From assembly GCA_035942915.1 (NCBI GenBank), contig DASZCR010000353.1, forward strand, positions 1-11,316: 11,316 nt of DNA, in the 5' to 3' direction. This DNA is from DASZCR01 sp035942915. GTDB lineage: Bacteria; Acidobacteriota; Blastocatellia; Pyrinomonadales; Pyrinomonadaceae. Below, one piece after another: positions 1-6,669 of the stretch. The notes below the pieces were generated by a model. The model was not told the origin of the DNA. It searched no databases and worked only from the letters and a program-made list of their open reading frames with translations. Made by a program: the position numbers and the translations under genes. How positions within the stretch are numbered: the first letter of the stretch is position 1; every line of letters begins with the position of its first letter.

Positions 1-1278
1 TTCTCGGTCGGCTTCGGCAAAAGGCTCTTCGGGCGGCGTTGGGGCACGACCGACTATCGCCTGAGCCTGATTCCGCTCGGCGGCTACGTCAAACTCGGCG
101 GCGACGACTCGAACGCCGGGATAGAAGAAGGCTCGAACGAGGTCGATATCCCCGTCAAAGAGCGTTTTGATTTGCGCCCGCGCTGGCAGAAGTTTCTCGT
201 CGGCGTCGCAGGCCCGGTCATGAACATCCTGACGGCCATCGCCATCCCATTCGTCGCCGCGATGATGCACGGCATCCCGGCGACGCCTTCACCCGTCATC
301 ATGCGCGTCCAGCCCGACGGCGCGGCCGCGCAGGCCGGTATCAAACCCGGCGACCGCATCAAGTCGTTCAACGGCAAGGAGAATCCCACGTGGCGGCGCA
401 TCGAGGGAGACGCCTTGCTCTCGCCCGACCAGCAGATTCCCATCGTCGTCGAGCGCAACGGTCAGGACGTGGCGCTGACCATCAAGCCGGACAAGCGCAC
501 GCAGGGCGGCGAGGCGATGGGCGATTTAGGGATGCAGCCGGACTTCGGCATCGTCCCCGTCATGGTCGAGGAGGTGAGGAAAGACAGCCCCGCCGCCGAA
601 AGCGGTTTGCAACCGGGCGACCGCATCATCTCGGTCGGCGAGGAGTTGGCGCGCAACAACGCGCAGGTCAAGCAGTACGTCGAGACGCATCCGGGTTCGA
701 TTAAGCTGGTCGTCGAGAGAAACGGCGAGCGCCGGGAGTTGACGACGCCGGAGCGTCGTCTGGAAGGCAACACGCTCGGCTTCGGCTTCGGCGCAGGGCC
801 GCTCGAACAGGTCGGCGTCCTCTCCGCGCTCGGCTACGCCGTCGAGATGAACGTCGAAATCATCCGCCTGACGGGCAAGGCCATCGGGCAGATTTTCAGC
901 GGTCAACGCTCGGCGCGCGACACGCTGGCAGGCCCCATCGGCATCGCGCGCGAGTCTTCGCGTGCGGCCAACGAACTCGGTTGGGCGGGCGTCTTCACGC
1001 TGCTCGGCTTCCTCAGTCTCAACCTCGGCATCTTCAATCTGCTTCCCATCCCCGTCCTCGACGGCGGCATGATTTTCATGCTCTTTGTCGAAGGCGCGCT
1101 CTCGTGGGTCGGCGTCAAGTTGTCGATGACGGTGCGCGAGCGCATTCAGCAGGTCGGCTTCGTCTTCCTGCTGCTCTTGATGGGATTCGTCATCATCAAC
1201 GACATCACGAAGCTGGCGTCGAGCGGGTCGGGCGACAATCAGAACAAACCGGCGGCCACCGCTTCGCCCTTGAAATAG
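1..1278 (+). CDS. rseP: RseP-type site-2 zinc metalloprotease, 5' end missing
   Basis: Intramembrane zinc protease of the inner membrane. In characterised bacteria it cleaves anti-sigma factors (such as RseA) and leftover signal peptides inside the membrane. The frame is open from base 1, giving 425 visible residues; the N-terminus with the HExxH zinc motif lies left of the window. The visible start, FSVGFGKRLFGRRWGTTDY, is the segment that follows HExxH in this family, with IPLGGYVKLGGDD behind it. Next come a membrane segment (about residues 65-92), PDZ domain 1 (about 100-163, AGIKPGDRI) and PDZ domain 2 (about 182-250, SGLQPGDRI). Then follow LAGPIGIA (about 308-315) and the second active-site motif NLLPIPVLDGG (346-356), whose Asp354 should be the third zinc ligand. 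A final membrane helix (VGFVFLLLLMGFVII) and a short Gly/Ser-rich tail end the protein. Two PDZ domains match the E. coli architecture. ispG follows 62 bases downstream on the same strand. Confidence 0.96.
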   Translation, partial: FSVGFGKRLFGRRWGTTDYRLSLIPLGGYVKLGGDDSNAGIEEGSNEVDIPVKERFDLRPRWQKFLVGVAGPVMNILTAIAIPFVAAMMHGIPATPSPVIMRVQPDGAAAQAGIKPGDRIKSFNGKENPTWRRIEGDALLSPDQQIPIVVERNGQDVALTIKPDKRTQGGEAMGDLGMQPDFGIVPVMVEEVRKDSPAAESGLQPGDRIISVGEELARNNAQVKQYVETHPGSIKLVVERNGERRELTTPERRLEGNTLGFGFGAGPLEQVGVLSALGYAVEMNVEIIRLTGKAIGQIFSGQRSARDTLAGPIGIARESSRAANELGWAGVFTLLGFLSLNLGIFNLLPIPVLDGGMIFMLFVEGALSWVGVKLSMTVRERIQQVGFVFLLLLMGFVIINDITKLASSGSGDNQNKPAATASPLK

Positions 1279-1308
1279 GTTCGAGCGAGCCGCGTGAAGT
1301 TCAAACAA

Positions 1309-1323
1309 ACTTTGGACTTTGAA
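1309..1323 (+). repeat. Tandem heptamer repeat upstream of ispG
   Basis: Bases 1309-1323 read ACTTTGG-ACTTTGA-A, two near-identical 7-mers in the 62-base rseP-ispG gap. In gene-sense orientation a copy differing at one of 15 bases (ACTTTAGACTTTGAA) lies at the miaA 3' end, ahead of hfq (5682-5696, - strand). The AT-rich heptamers stand out in a GC-rich sequence. They resemble the short tandemly repeated heptamers known from some bacterial intergenic regions. Function unknown. Confidence 0.5.
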
Positions 1324-1329
1324 TCGTCG

Positions 1330-1335
1330 TAAAAT
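1330..1335 (+). promoter_or_regulatory. Possible -10 element directly in front of ispG
   Basis: TAAAAT sits 5 bases before the ispG ATG. Transcription starting about 7 bases past a -10 box would begin at or next to the start codon, giving a leaderless mRNA. There is no Shine-Dalgarno match in the bases before this ATG, which fits that idea. No good -35 is seen at 16-18 bases: TTGGAC at 1312-1317 is only 12 bases away. The call is tentative. Confidence 0.3.
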
Positions 1336-1340
1336 CCGGC

Positions 1341-2450
1341 ATGAGACAAACGAGAGCGATTAAGGTCGGGGGCGTGCAAATCGGCGGCGGCGCGCCCATC
1401 GTCGTCCAGTCGATGACGAAGACCGACACGAGCGATGTCGGCGCAACCGTCGCGCAGATTGAAGAGATGATGCGCGCCGGATGCGAGATTGTGCGCCTCG
1501 CCGTCCCGGACAAGGAGGCGGCCGTCGCGCTCAAAGAGATACGTCGTCGCGTGCCGGACGTGCCGCTCGTCGCAGACATCCACTTTCACTACAAACTCGC
1601 TCTGATGGCTCTGGAAGCAGGCGTCGACAAACTGCGTCTGAATCCGGGCAACATCGGCGCACACGAACGCGTGCGCGAAGTGACGCGCGCCGCTGCCGCG
1701 CAGAGAGTTCCGATTCGCATCGGCGTCAACGGCGGCTCGCTCGAAAAAGACCTTCTGGCGCGCTACGGCACGGCCACGCCCGAAGCGATGGTCGAATCCG
1801 CACTGCGCCACATACGCATCCTCGAAGACCTCGATTTCCACGACATCGTCGTCTCGCTCAAAGCCTCAGACGTGCATCGCACGGTCGCCGCCTATCGCCT
1901 GCTCGCAGAGAAGGTGGATTACCCGCTGCACCTCGGCGTCACGGAAGCGGGCACGGCCTTTAGCGGAACTATCAAGTCGGCCATCGGCCTCGGCATCCTC
2001 ATGCACGAAGGCATCGGCGACACGATTCGCGTCTCTCTGGCGGCCGAACCGCAGGAGGAGGTGCGCGTCGCGTGGGAGATTCTGAAGTCTCTCGAACTGC
2101 GGAAGCGCGGCGTGACCGTCGTCGCGTGCCCGACCTGCGGGCGTCTCGACGTGGACAACTTCGTCGGCATCGTGACGGAGATTGAGCGCCGGCTGGCGCA
2201 CATCGAAGAACCTCTGCATCTGTCAATCATGGGCTGCGCCGTGAACGGGCCGGGCGAGGCACACGATAGCGACCTCGGCGTCACCTTCGGTCGCGGCGTC
2301 GGCATGATTTACAAGAACGGCGTGCCGATGCGCAAAGTCTCCGGCACGGACATCGTCGAGGCTTTTGTCAACGAGACCGAAAAACTGGTCGCCGAAGGCG
2401 CAGCCGCCAGACGACTACAACTGACGCCCGAACTCGTCACGATTAAATAA
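1341..2450 (+). CDS. ispG: 4-hydroxy-3-methylbut-2-enyl diphosphate synthase IspG (GcpE)
   Basis: Iron-sulfur enzyme of the MEP isoprenoid pathway. It converts 2-C-methyl-D-erythritol 2,4-cyclodiphosphate to HMBPP using electrons from ferredoxin or flavodoxin. The protein is 369 residues, the length of the compact bacterial form without the extra middle domain of plant and some bacterial enzymes. The N-terminal TIM-barrel part shows the family signatures IVVQSMTKTDT (20-30), ADIHFHY (78-84), RLNPGN (99-104) and HLGVTEAG (197-204). The C-terminal Fe-S domain has the three expected 4Fe-4S cysteines, Cys263 and Cys266 in ACPTCGR and Cys299 in MGCAVNGPGEA, with Glu306 as the conserved active-site glutamate. 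The ATG at 1341 gives the standard N-terminus and no other start fits better. It follows rseP by 62 bases, as in the dxr-rseP-ispG grouping common in bacteria, and ends 29 bases before a strong terminator. Confidence 0.98.
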   Translation: MRQTRAIKVGGVQIGGGAPIVVQSMTKTDTSDVGATVAQIEEMMRAGCEIVRLAVPDKEAAVALKEIRRRVPDVPLVADIHFHYKLALMALEAGVDKLRLNPGNIGAHERVREVTRAAAAQRVPIRIGVNGGSLEKDLLARYGTATPEAMVESALRHIRILEDLDFHDIVVSLKASDVHRTVAAYRLLAEKVDYPLHLGVTEAGTAFSGTIKSAIGLGILMHEGIGDTIRVSLAAEPQEEVRVAWEILKSLELRKRGVTVVACPTCGRLDVDNFVGIVTEIERRLAHIEEPLHLSIMGCAVNGPGEAHDSDLGVTFGRGVGMIYKNGVPMRKVSGTDIVEAFVNETEKLVAEGAAARRLQLTPELVTIK

Positions 2451-2478
2451 AGACTCGACCCGCACGTTGACACATCAG

Positions 2479-2516
2479 ACAGGCTCGCCGACTTTCGACG
2501 GCGAGCCTGTTTTCTT
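2479..2516 (+). terminator. Rho-independent terminator after ispG
   Basis: A perfect 12-bp stem, ACAGGCTCGCCG (2479-2490) and CGGCGAGCCTGT (2499-2510), closes an 8-base loop and is followed by TTTCTT. It lies 29 bases after the ispG stop in the 94-base gap between the convergent ispG and response-regulator genes. On the - strand the hairpin is not followed by a T run, so the main effect should be on rightward transcription. The rest of the gap shows nothing notable. Confidence 0.9.
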
Positions 2517-2544
2517 AGCGTCTGTGCCGGGAGGATGAAGACTG

Positions 2545-3405
2545 TCAGCTTGCGTCGGCGGTCGATGTCTCGTCGAGATATTTGATGAGGACGACTTCGT
2601 TGTGGCGCTCGTTGTAAATCATCTCATCGACCATGTTGCGCGCGATGAGGATGCCGAAGCCGCCCGGTCGCATGCCGAGCTCTTCGCGGACGCGTTCGTG
2701 ATGCGTCGGGTCGTTTTCCGGGTTGAGAATCGCCGCGTGATGGAGCGCCTCGATGGGAAAGCCCTCACCGGGGTCTTTGATGCGGTAGAGAATGATGCGC
2801 GGCGAGCGCAGGTAGCCGACCTCGACGTACTGCGCCGGGTCGTTTCTGCCGCCGTGCTCGATGGCGTTCTGAAGCATCTCGCGGAAGGCGTGGGTGACGC
2901 TGTCGCGCGTCGCGGCTGGGAGGTCGGTTTTCAGTTGCGACATCAGGCGTTCGAGCGGCGGGATGGCCGCCAGCGAGCAGGGCACGCGCAGTTCTATCCA
3001 TTCGGGACGCGCCGAGAGCACCTCGATGGAAATCTCTCCCGGCTCAAGCGCGAAGGCCGAACCGACGGCCGAGAGCAGTTCGTTCACGTCGAAAGGTTTG
3101 CTGAGGAAGTCGCAGGCGTGTTCGCGCATGGCGCTGACGACCGTCGAGGGGGTTGACATGGCCGTCATCATGATGACGCGCAGGTCGCGGTCGCGCTCGC
3201 GCAGGCGCGCGAGCATTTCGAGGCCGTCGATGCCGGGCATCATGATGTCGAGCAAGACCGCGTCAGCCCCGCCGCGCGCGTGCAGTGCGAGTCCTTCCTC
3301 GGCGTTGCTCGCCGCTGTCACCGTGTAGCCTCCGCGTTCGAGCGCGACGCGCACCAACTCGCGCAAATCCTGATCGTCGTCCACCACCAGAATCTTCTTA
3401 GACAT
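2545..3405 (-). CDS. Response regulator with RsbW/SpoIIAB-like ATPase output domain
   Basis: A 286-residue cytoplasmic fusion. Residues 1-118 form a receiver (REC) domain with the acidic pocket D9-D10-D11, phospho-acceptor Asp53 in LLDIMMPG, Thr81 and Lys103 before Pro104. Residues about 140-280 look like a GHKL ATPase of the anti-sigma/serine-kinase type (HATPase_c_2). They contain an N-box, FREMLQNAIEHGG (174-186, with E176, N180, E183), a G1-like box DPGEGF, and a glycine-rich G2 segment GMRPGGFGILIARNMVDEM. There is no DNA-binding domain and no H-box for histidine phosphotransfer. By family knowledge such domains bind or phosphorylate sigma-antagonist (STAS) partners; phosphorylation of the REC domain may control this, but the target is not in the window. 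GAGGG lies 4 bases before the ATG at 3405. The gene follows holB by 53 bases and is the last of the leftward run. Confidence 0.88.
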   Translation of the reverse strand: MSKKILVVDDDQDLRELVRVALERGGYTVTAASNAEEGLALHARGGADAVLLDIMMPGIDGLEMLARLRERDRDLRVIMMTAMSTPSTVVSAMREHACDFLSKPFDVNELLSAVGSAFALEPGEISIEVLSARPEWIELRVPCSLAAIPPLERLMSQLKTDLPAATRDSVTHAFREMLQNAIEHGGRNDPAQYVEVGYLRSPRIILYRIKDPGEGFPIEALHHAAILNPENDPTHHERVREELGMRPGGFGILIARNMVDEMIYNERHNEVVLIKYLDETSTADAS

Positions 3406-3458
3406 GCTTCCCTCGTGGTTCGGATTGTCTTCGTTGCCGCCGCCAAGGTTAACACACG

Positions 3459-4499
3459 TCAGTCGGCGGCCATCGAGAGCAGGAGCGCATCGGTGGCGAC
3501 GCGCCGGTTGACGTTGACGGCCAGTTGCGAGCGCAACTCCTCGACGCGTCCGAGCCAGCGCGCCGCACGACGCGGCGCAACCCGCGTGCTCAGAGACGTG
3601 AGACGCTCGCGGAGGTCGTCGTTCGTCAGCGCCGCCTCCGACGGCGCGAGCGTGAGCAACCAGAGGTCATGGATGAGGATTTCGAGCACTTCCAGACGTG
3701 GCTCGTATTCGTCCTTGCGTTTGGCGTCCGAGAGGTCTTCGGCGGCGCGCAGCAGACGCGCGCGGTCGCTCGTCGTGAGCGCGTCGAGCAGGTCGAACAT
3801 CTCCTCGCGCTGTTCGCGGTAGGTGTCGAGGTTGAGTCGGAGGGCGTGGCCGGGTCGTCCTCCCGCAAGACGCGCGGCCAGACGCGCCTCCTTGCCCGCA
3901 CGCTGGCGCGTGGAGACGAGAAACGCTTCGACCTCAGCGGGCGGAAGCGGCGCAAAGCGGACGGTCTGGCAGCGCGAGCGGATGGTGGGGAGCAGGCTGG
4001 CAGGCCGCGCCGTCAGGAGCAGCAGGTGCGAAGTCGGTTGCACCTCTTCGAGCGTCTTGAGCAGCGCGTTCGAGGAAGCGTCACTCAGAAGCTCCGCGTG
4101 GTCGATGAGGAAGAAGCGCGCGCGGCCTTCGACCGGGCGATAGTTGGTCTCGCGTTCGAGGTCGCGCGCCGCCTCGACGAGAATCGAGCGATTGTACGGC
4201 CGCACCATCCCTACGTCGCGGTGTTCGCTCCAGATGATTTTCTTATGCGCGTCGCGGTCGTCGGCCGACGGCAACTCGAACTTCACGATACGCAGGCAGG
4301 AGGGACACTCGTCGCAGGCTTCGACGCCGCGAGGTGCGCGGCAATTGGCGGCTTTCGCCAACTCAAGCGCGAACAGTTTCTTGCCCAGACCCTCTTCGCC
4401 CACGAGCAGCAGCGCGCCCGGTATGCGTCGCTGCGTCAGCATCCGCCGCAAAATCTCCTTCGCGCGCTCGTTTCCGATGAAGCGGTCGAACATAAACAT
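3459..4499 (-). CDS. holB: DNA polymerase III subunit delta prime
   Basis: Clamp-loader subunit of the replicative polymerase; with gamma/tau and delta it opens the sliding clamp and loads it onto primed DNA. Of 346 residues, the N-terminal AAA+ region begins FDRFIGNERAKEIL. It has a P-loop-like GEEGLGKK (34-41) in which Ser/Thr after the lysine is replaced by Lys. That fits a delta prime subunit, which need not hydrolyse ATP. A zinc module follows: Cys53, Cys62, Cys65, Cys68 (ACDECPSC). Then come a Walker-B-like region (FFLIDHAELLSDASSNALLKTLEEV) and TIRSRCQTV carrying the SRC motif typical of clamp-loader subunits. Two ATGs are possible, 4499 and 4493 (MFDRF...). AAGG lies 3 bases before the first and 9 before the second, so 4493 may be the true start. 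tmk ends 76 bases upstream, a common tmk-holB pairing. Confidence 0.93.
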   Translation of the reverse strand: MFMFDRFIGNERAKEILRRMLTQRRIPGALLLVGEEGLGKKLFALELAKAANCRAPRGVEACDECPSCLRIVKFELPSADDRDAHKKIIWSEHRDVGMVRPYNRSILVEAARDLERETNYRPVEGRARFFLIDHAELLSDASSNALLKTLEEVQPTSHLLLLTARPASLLPTIRSRCQTVRFAPLPPAEVEAFLVSTRQRAGKEARLAARLAGGRPGHALRLNLDTYREQREEMFDLLDALTTSDRARLLRAAEDLSDAKRKDEYEPRLEVLEILIHDLWLLTLAPSEAALTNDDLRERLTSLSTRVAPRRAARWLGRVEELRSQLAVNVNRRVATDALLLSMAAD

Positions 4500-4575
4500 C
4501 CGCCTTCTGCTTTACGCCTCCGCCGTCTTTGCCTGAGATTTAGTCTCACGCGGGAGGTGCAGAGAGCAACTCGAC

Positions 4576-5235
4576 TTAAAGTTGATTGCTGATGGCTGAT
4601 TCCTTTTCTTCGAGGAATGGGATGACGATTTTCATGACGGCGGCGTGCGTCTCTTCGATGGAGAGAGCGGCGTCAACGACGCGGACGCGCGCTGGCTCGG
4701 CCTCGGCGATTTTGAGATAGGCATCGCGCACGCGCGCATGAAAGGCCGCGTCCTCAGCGTCGATGCGGTCGTGCGTGACGCCCGTGCGTGCGCGGTGCGC
4801 GGCGCGCTGCTGGCTTTCGTCAACCGTCAGGTCGAAGATGAGCGTCAGGTCGGGCTTGAGGCCGCCGGTGGCGAGGCGGACGACCTGCTCGACGAGTTGC
4901 GGCTCGAAGCCGCGCCCCGCGCCCTGATAGGCGGAGGTTGCGTCGGCGTAGCGGTCGGAGAGAACAATCTGACCGGCGGCGAGCGCCGGGTGAATCAGCG
5001 CGCGGACGTGTTGGGCGCGGTCTGCGGCGTAGAGCAGGAGTTCGGCGAGCGGGTCAACCTGTTCCTGCGCGTCGAGCAGGGCTTCGCGCAGACGCGTGCC
5101 AAGCGGCGTCCCGCCCGGCTCGCGCGTCGAGACAACTTCGCGTCCGCGCAGGCGCAACTCGCTGGCAAGCATCCTCAGTTGCGTCGATTTACCGCTCCCG
5201 TCGATGCCTTCAAAGGTGATAAAAGCGGCGGCCAC
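4576..5235 (-). CDS. tmk: Thymidylate kinase
   Basis: Phosphorylates dTMP to dTDP with ATP, an essential step to dTTP. The 219 residues are close to the usual length of about 205-215. Visible motifs are the P-loop FEGIDGSGKST (8-18), TREPGGTPLG (37-46), the DR(Y/H) motif LSDRYADATSAYQG (Asp94-Arg95-Tyr96) and a LID-like stretch RAHRARTGVTHDRID. The start is GTG at 5235; no upstream ATG fits, and the N-terminus MAAAFITFEGIDG is standard. No Shine-Dalgarno sequence is well placed: GGAG lies about 12 bases upstream, and CATAAC lies 5 bases before the GTG. The last residues, ISNQL, are encoded by a short heptamer repeat (4581-4601) and probably extend past the conserved fold. hfq lies 56 bases upstream and holB 76 bases downstream. 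Confidence 0.95.
   Translation of the reverse strand: MAAAFITFEGIDGSGKSTQLRMLASELRLRGREVVSTREPGGTPLGTRLREALLDAQEQVDPLAELLLYAADRAQHVRALIHPALAAGQIVLSDRYADATSAYQGAGRGFEPQLVEQVVRLATGGLKPDLTLIFDLTVDESQQRAAHRARTGVTHDRIDAEDAAFHARVRDAYLKIAEAEPARVRVVDAALSIEETHAAVMKIVIPFLEEKESAISNQL
4581..4601 (+). repeat. Three tandem heptamers at the 3' end of tmk
   Basis: Bases 4581-4601 read GTTGATT-GCTGATG-GCTGATT, three 7-mers differing at one or two bases. In the tmk sense they read AATCAGC-CATCAGC-AATCAAC and encode the end of the protein (AISNQ). This resembles the heptamer repeats found at gene ends and between genes in several bacterial groups. It suggests the tmk stop codon was moved by repeat insertion or expansion. 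Confidence 0.55.
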
Positions 5236-5291
5236 TCTGCGTTATGTCTCCGTCTGAAATTTGCGTTGGTGAAGGACTGACTGGCAGGGGG

Positions 5292-5615
5292 TCAACCGTC
5301 CGAGCGCCTGTGCGTGTCTTGTGCGGTCGTCGTGCTGCTGCTGCCGCCGCCCGGATGCGGAGCCTGTTCGGAGGTGTGCGAGGCGCGCATCTCGCCGGTG
5401 TTGCGGCGTGCGTGCAGGATGGTCGAGATGGCGTGCTTGAAGATGAGTTGCTCCTGCGCGCCGGATTCGAGCAGCACGGAGAACTTGTCGAAGCTTTTAA
5501 TCCTCCCCGAAAGCTTTGCGCCGTTCATCAGGTAGATAGTCACGGTGTCGCGTTCGCGCCGCGCCGTGTTGAGGAAAGCGTCCTGAATGTTCTGGGGAGA
5601 TGACTTTGCGTCCAC
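5292..5615 (-). CDS. hfq: RNA chaperone Hfq with extended C-terminal tail
   Basis: Sm-like hexameric RNA-binding protein that pairs small RNAs with mRNAs and affects RNA stability. The Sm core spans about residues 8-68: QNIQDAFLNTARRERDTVTI with the rim arginines RRER (19-22), Sm1 around IYLMNGAKLSGRIKSFD, and Sm2 IFKHAISTIL (58-67). Compared with E. coli, the proximal-pore residues are kept (Q8, Y55-K56-H57 appear here as Q11, F59-K60-H61). On the distal face Ile30 and Gln33 become Ala33 and Ser36. After the core, about 39 residues rich in Ser, Thr, Gly, His and charge form a probably disordered tail (GGGSSSTTTAQ). The start is GTG at 5615 with no convincing Shine-Dalgarno sequence. miaA ends 73 bases upstream, the widely conserved miaA-hfq order. 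Confidence 0.95.
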   Translation of the reverse strand: MDAKSSPQNIQDAFLNTARRERDTVTIYLMNGAKLSGRIKSFDKFSVLLESGAQEQLIFKHAISTILHARRNTGEMRASHTSEQAPHPGGGSSSTTTAQDTHRRSDG

Positions 5616-5681
5616 TGCCTGTGCCCGCCAGTTCCGGAGAAATTGCCAGTGGTTGTCAGATTACACCATCGAATGAGAACT

Positions 5682-5702
5682 TCAAAGTCTAAAGTCCAGA
5701 CT
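5682..5702 (-). repeat. Heptamer repeat overlapping the miaA stop codon
   Basis: On the + strand bases 5682-5702 read TCAAAGT-CTAAAGT-CCAGACT, imperfect 7-mers. In gene-sense orientation this contains ACTTTAGACTTTGAA, which matches the repeat before ispG at 14 of 15 bases. The miaA stop TAG (5689-5691) lies inside it, so the last miaA residues (SESGL) are partly repeat-encoded. Function unknown. Confidence 0.5.
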
Positions 5703-6669
5703 CCGACCTCTGTATCTCGGCCAGACGCGCGGCGACGCGCTCCTGCACGAGCGGGTCTTCGCCGAAGCCCTCGAACCATTCGACGCCCGGCTCGCGCCGA
5801 AACCACGTCAGTTGTCGCTTGGCGTAATGACGCACGTCCAGTTTCGTCTGTTCGATGGCGCTCTCAAGCGTGCGCTCGCCGCGCAGGTATTCGACGACGC
5901 GCCGGTAGCCGTGCGCGCCGAGCGCGGTCGAGTCGGCGGGCGCGCCGCGCGCCAGAAGTGCGCGCACTTCCTCGACGAGTCCTGCGCGGAAGTGCGCTTC
6001 GGCGCGTGCGTCGATGCGGTTGTAGAGTTCGGCGCGCGGCGGCGAGAGCGCAAAGAGGCGCAGGCGCGCGGCCTCTGCGGGCGGAGGCGGTTGTCGCGGC
6101 TGCTGTGCCGAGAGCGTGCGGCCGGTCTGAAAACGGACTTCGAGCGCGCGCTGCACACGCGACCAATCGCGCCGGTGTAAGCGCGCAGCCGTCTCCGGGT
6201 CGAGTCGCGCGAGCATGTCGTGGAGGCGCTCGGCTCCGCGCCGCTCGCGCAGGCGTGTGAGTCGCGCACGCAGGCGTTCGTCTGTCGGTGGGCTTTCGAA
6301 GAAGGGCGCGCGCAGGGCGCGCAGATAGAAGCCCGTGCCGCCGACGAGGAAGACGGCGCGGCCGCGTGCTTCGATTTCGGCAATCTTCGAGAGCGCGTCG
6401 CGCGCCCATTCGCCCGCCGTGTAGTTGATTTCGGGCGGGACAAAATCAAGCAGGTGATGCGGGACGCCGCGCCGTTCTGCGAGGGGAACTTTGGCCGTCG
6501 CAATCTCAATCTCGCGGTACACCTGCACGGAGTCGCAGTTGATAATCTCGCCGTCGAAGCGCAAGGCTAGTTCGATGGCGAGTTCGCTCTTGCCGGAAGC
6601 GGTGGGGCCGACGACGGCGACGATGGGACGCGCAGCAGCGGAGAGGGAGGGCGACGTGCGTGCGTTCAT
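5689..6669 (-). CDS. miaA: tRNA dimethylallyltransferase MiaA
   Basis: Transfers a dimethylallyl group from DMAPP to N6 of A37 in tRNAs that read codons starting with U. With the ATG at 6669 the protein is 326 residues, typical for MiaA. Motifs: P-loop VVGPTASGKSEL (19-30), catalytic CDSVQVYR with Asp46, PHHLLDFVPP (70-79), FLVGGTGFYLRAL (107-119), AHGYRRVVEYLRGE (252-265) and HYAKRQLTWFRRE (281-293). The frame is open for another 99 codons upstream to 6966, but that stretch overlaps the glutaredoxin-like gene and is low-complexity, Arg-rich sequence, so 6669 is chosen. This ATG shares four bases (ATGA) with the stop of a 31-codon hydrophobic ORF, and no Shine-Dalgarno sequence precedes it, so translation may depend on coupling. 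Its substrate DMAPP derives from the MEP pathway to which ispG belongs. Confidence 0.95.
   Translation of the reverse strand: MNARTSPSLSAAARPIVAVVGPTASGKSELAIELALRFDGEIINCDSVQVYREIEIATAKVPLAERRGVPHHLLDFVPPEINYTAGEWARDALSKIAEIEARGRAVFLVGGTGFYLRALRAPFFESPPTDERLRARLTRLRERRGAERLHDMLARLDPETAARLHRRDWSRVQRALEVRFQTGRTLSAQQPRQPPPPAEAARLRLFALSPPRAELYNRIDARAEAHFRAGLVEEVRALLARGAPADSTALGAHGYRRVVEYLRGERTLESAIEQTKLDVRHYAKRQLTWFRREPGVEWFEGFGEDPLVQERVAARLAEIQRSESGL

Noticed and set aside
526..1308. A 260-codon - strand ORF opposite rseP
   Set aside because: It is an antisense shadow of well-conserved rseP sequence, rich in Arg, Asp and Ala, with no family resemblance.
2602..3156. A 184-codon + strand ORF opposite the response regulator
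   Set aside because: The opposite strand encodes a complete REC-ATPase protein with all motifs; this ORF has no recognisable domain.
4531..4550. A small hairpin (TGAGA-TCTCA) between tmk and holB as a terminator
   Set aside because: The stem is only 5 bp and no T run follows on the - strand.
3525..4592. A 355-codon + strand ORF opposite holB
   Set aside because: The product is Arg/Glu-rich with no recognisable motif, as expected of an antisense frame in GC-rich DNA, while holB on the other strand has clear motifs throughout.
5616..5688. An hfq promoter (TGTAAT with upstream TTTGAA)
   Set aside because: The spacing is about 15 bases and both hexamers match consensus poorly; not supportable from sequence alone.
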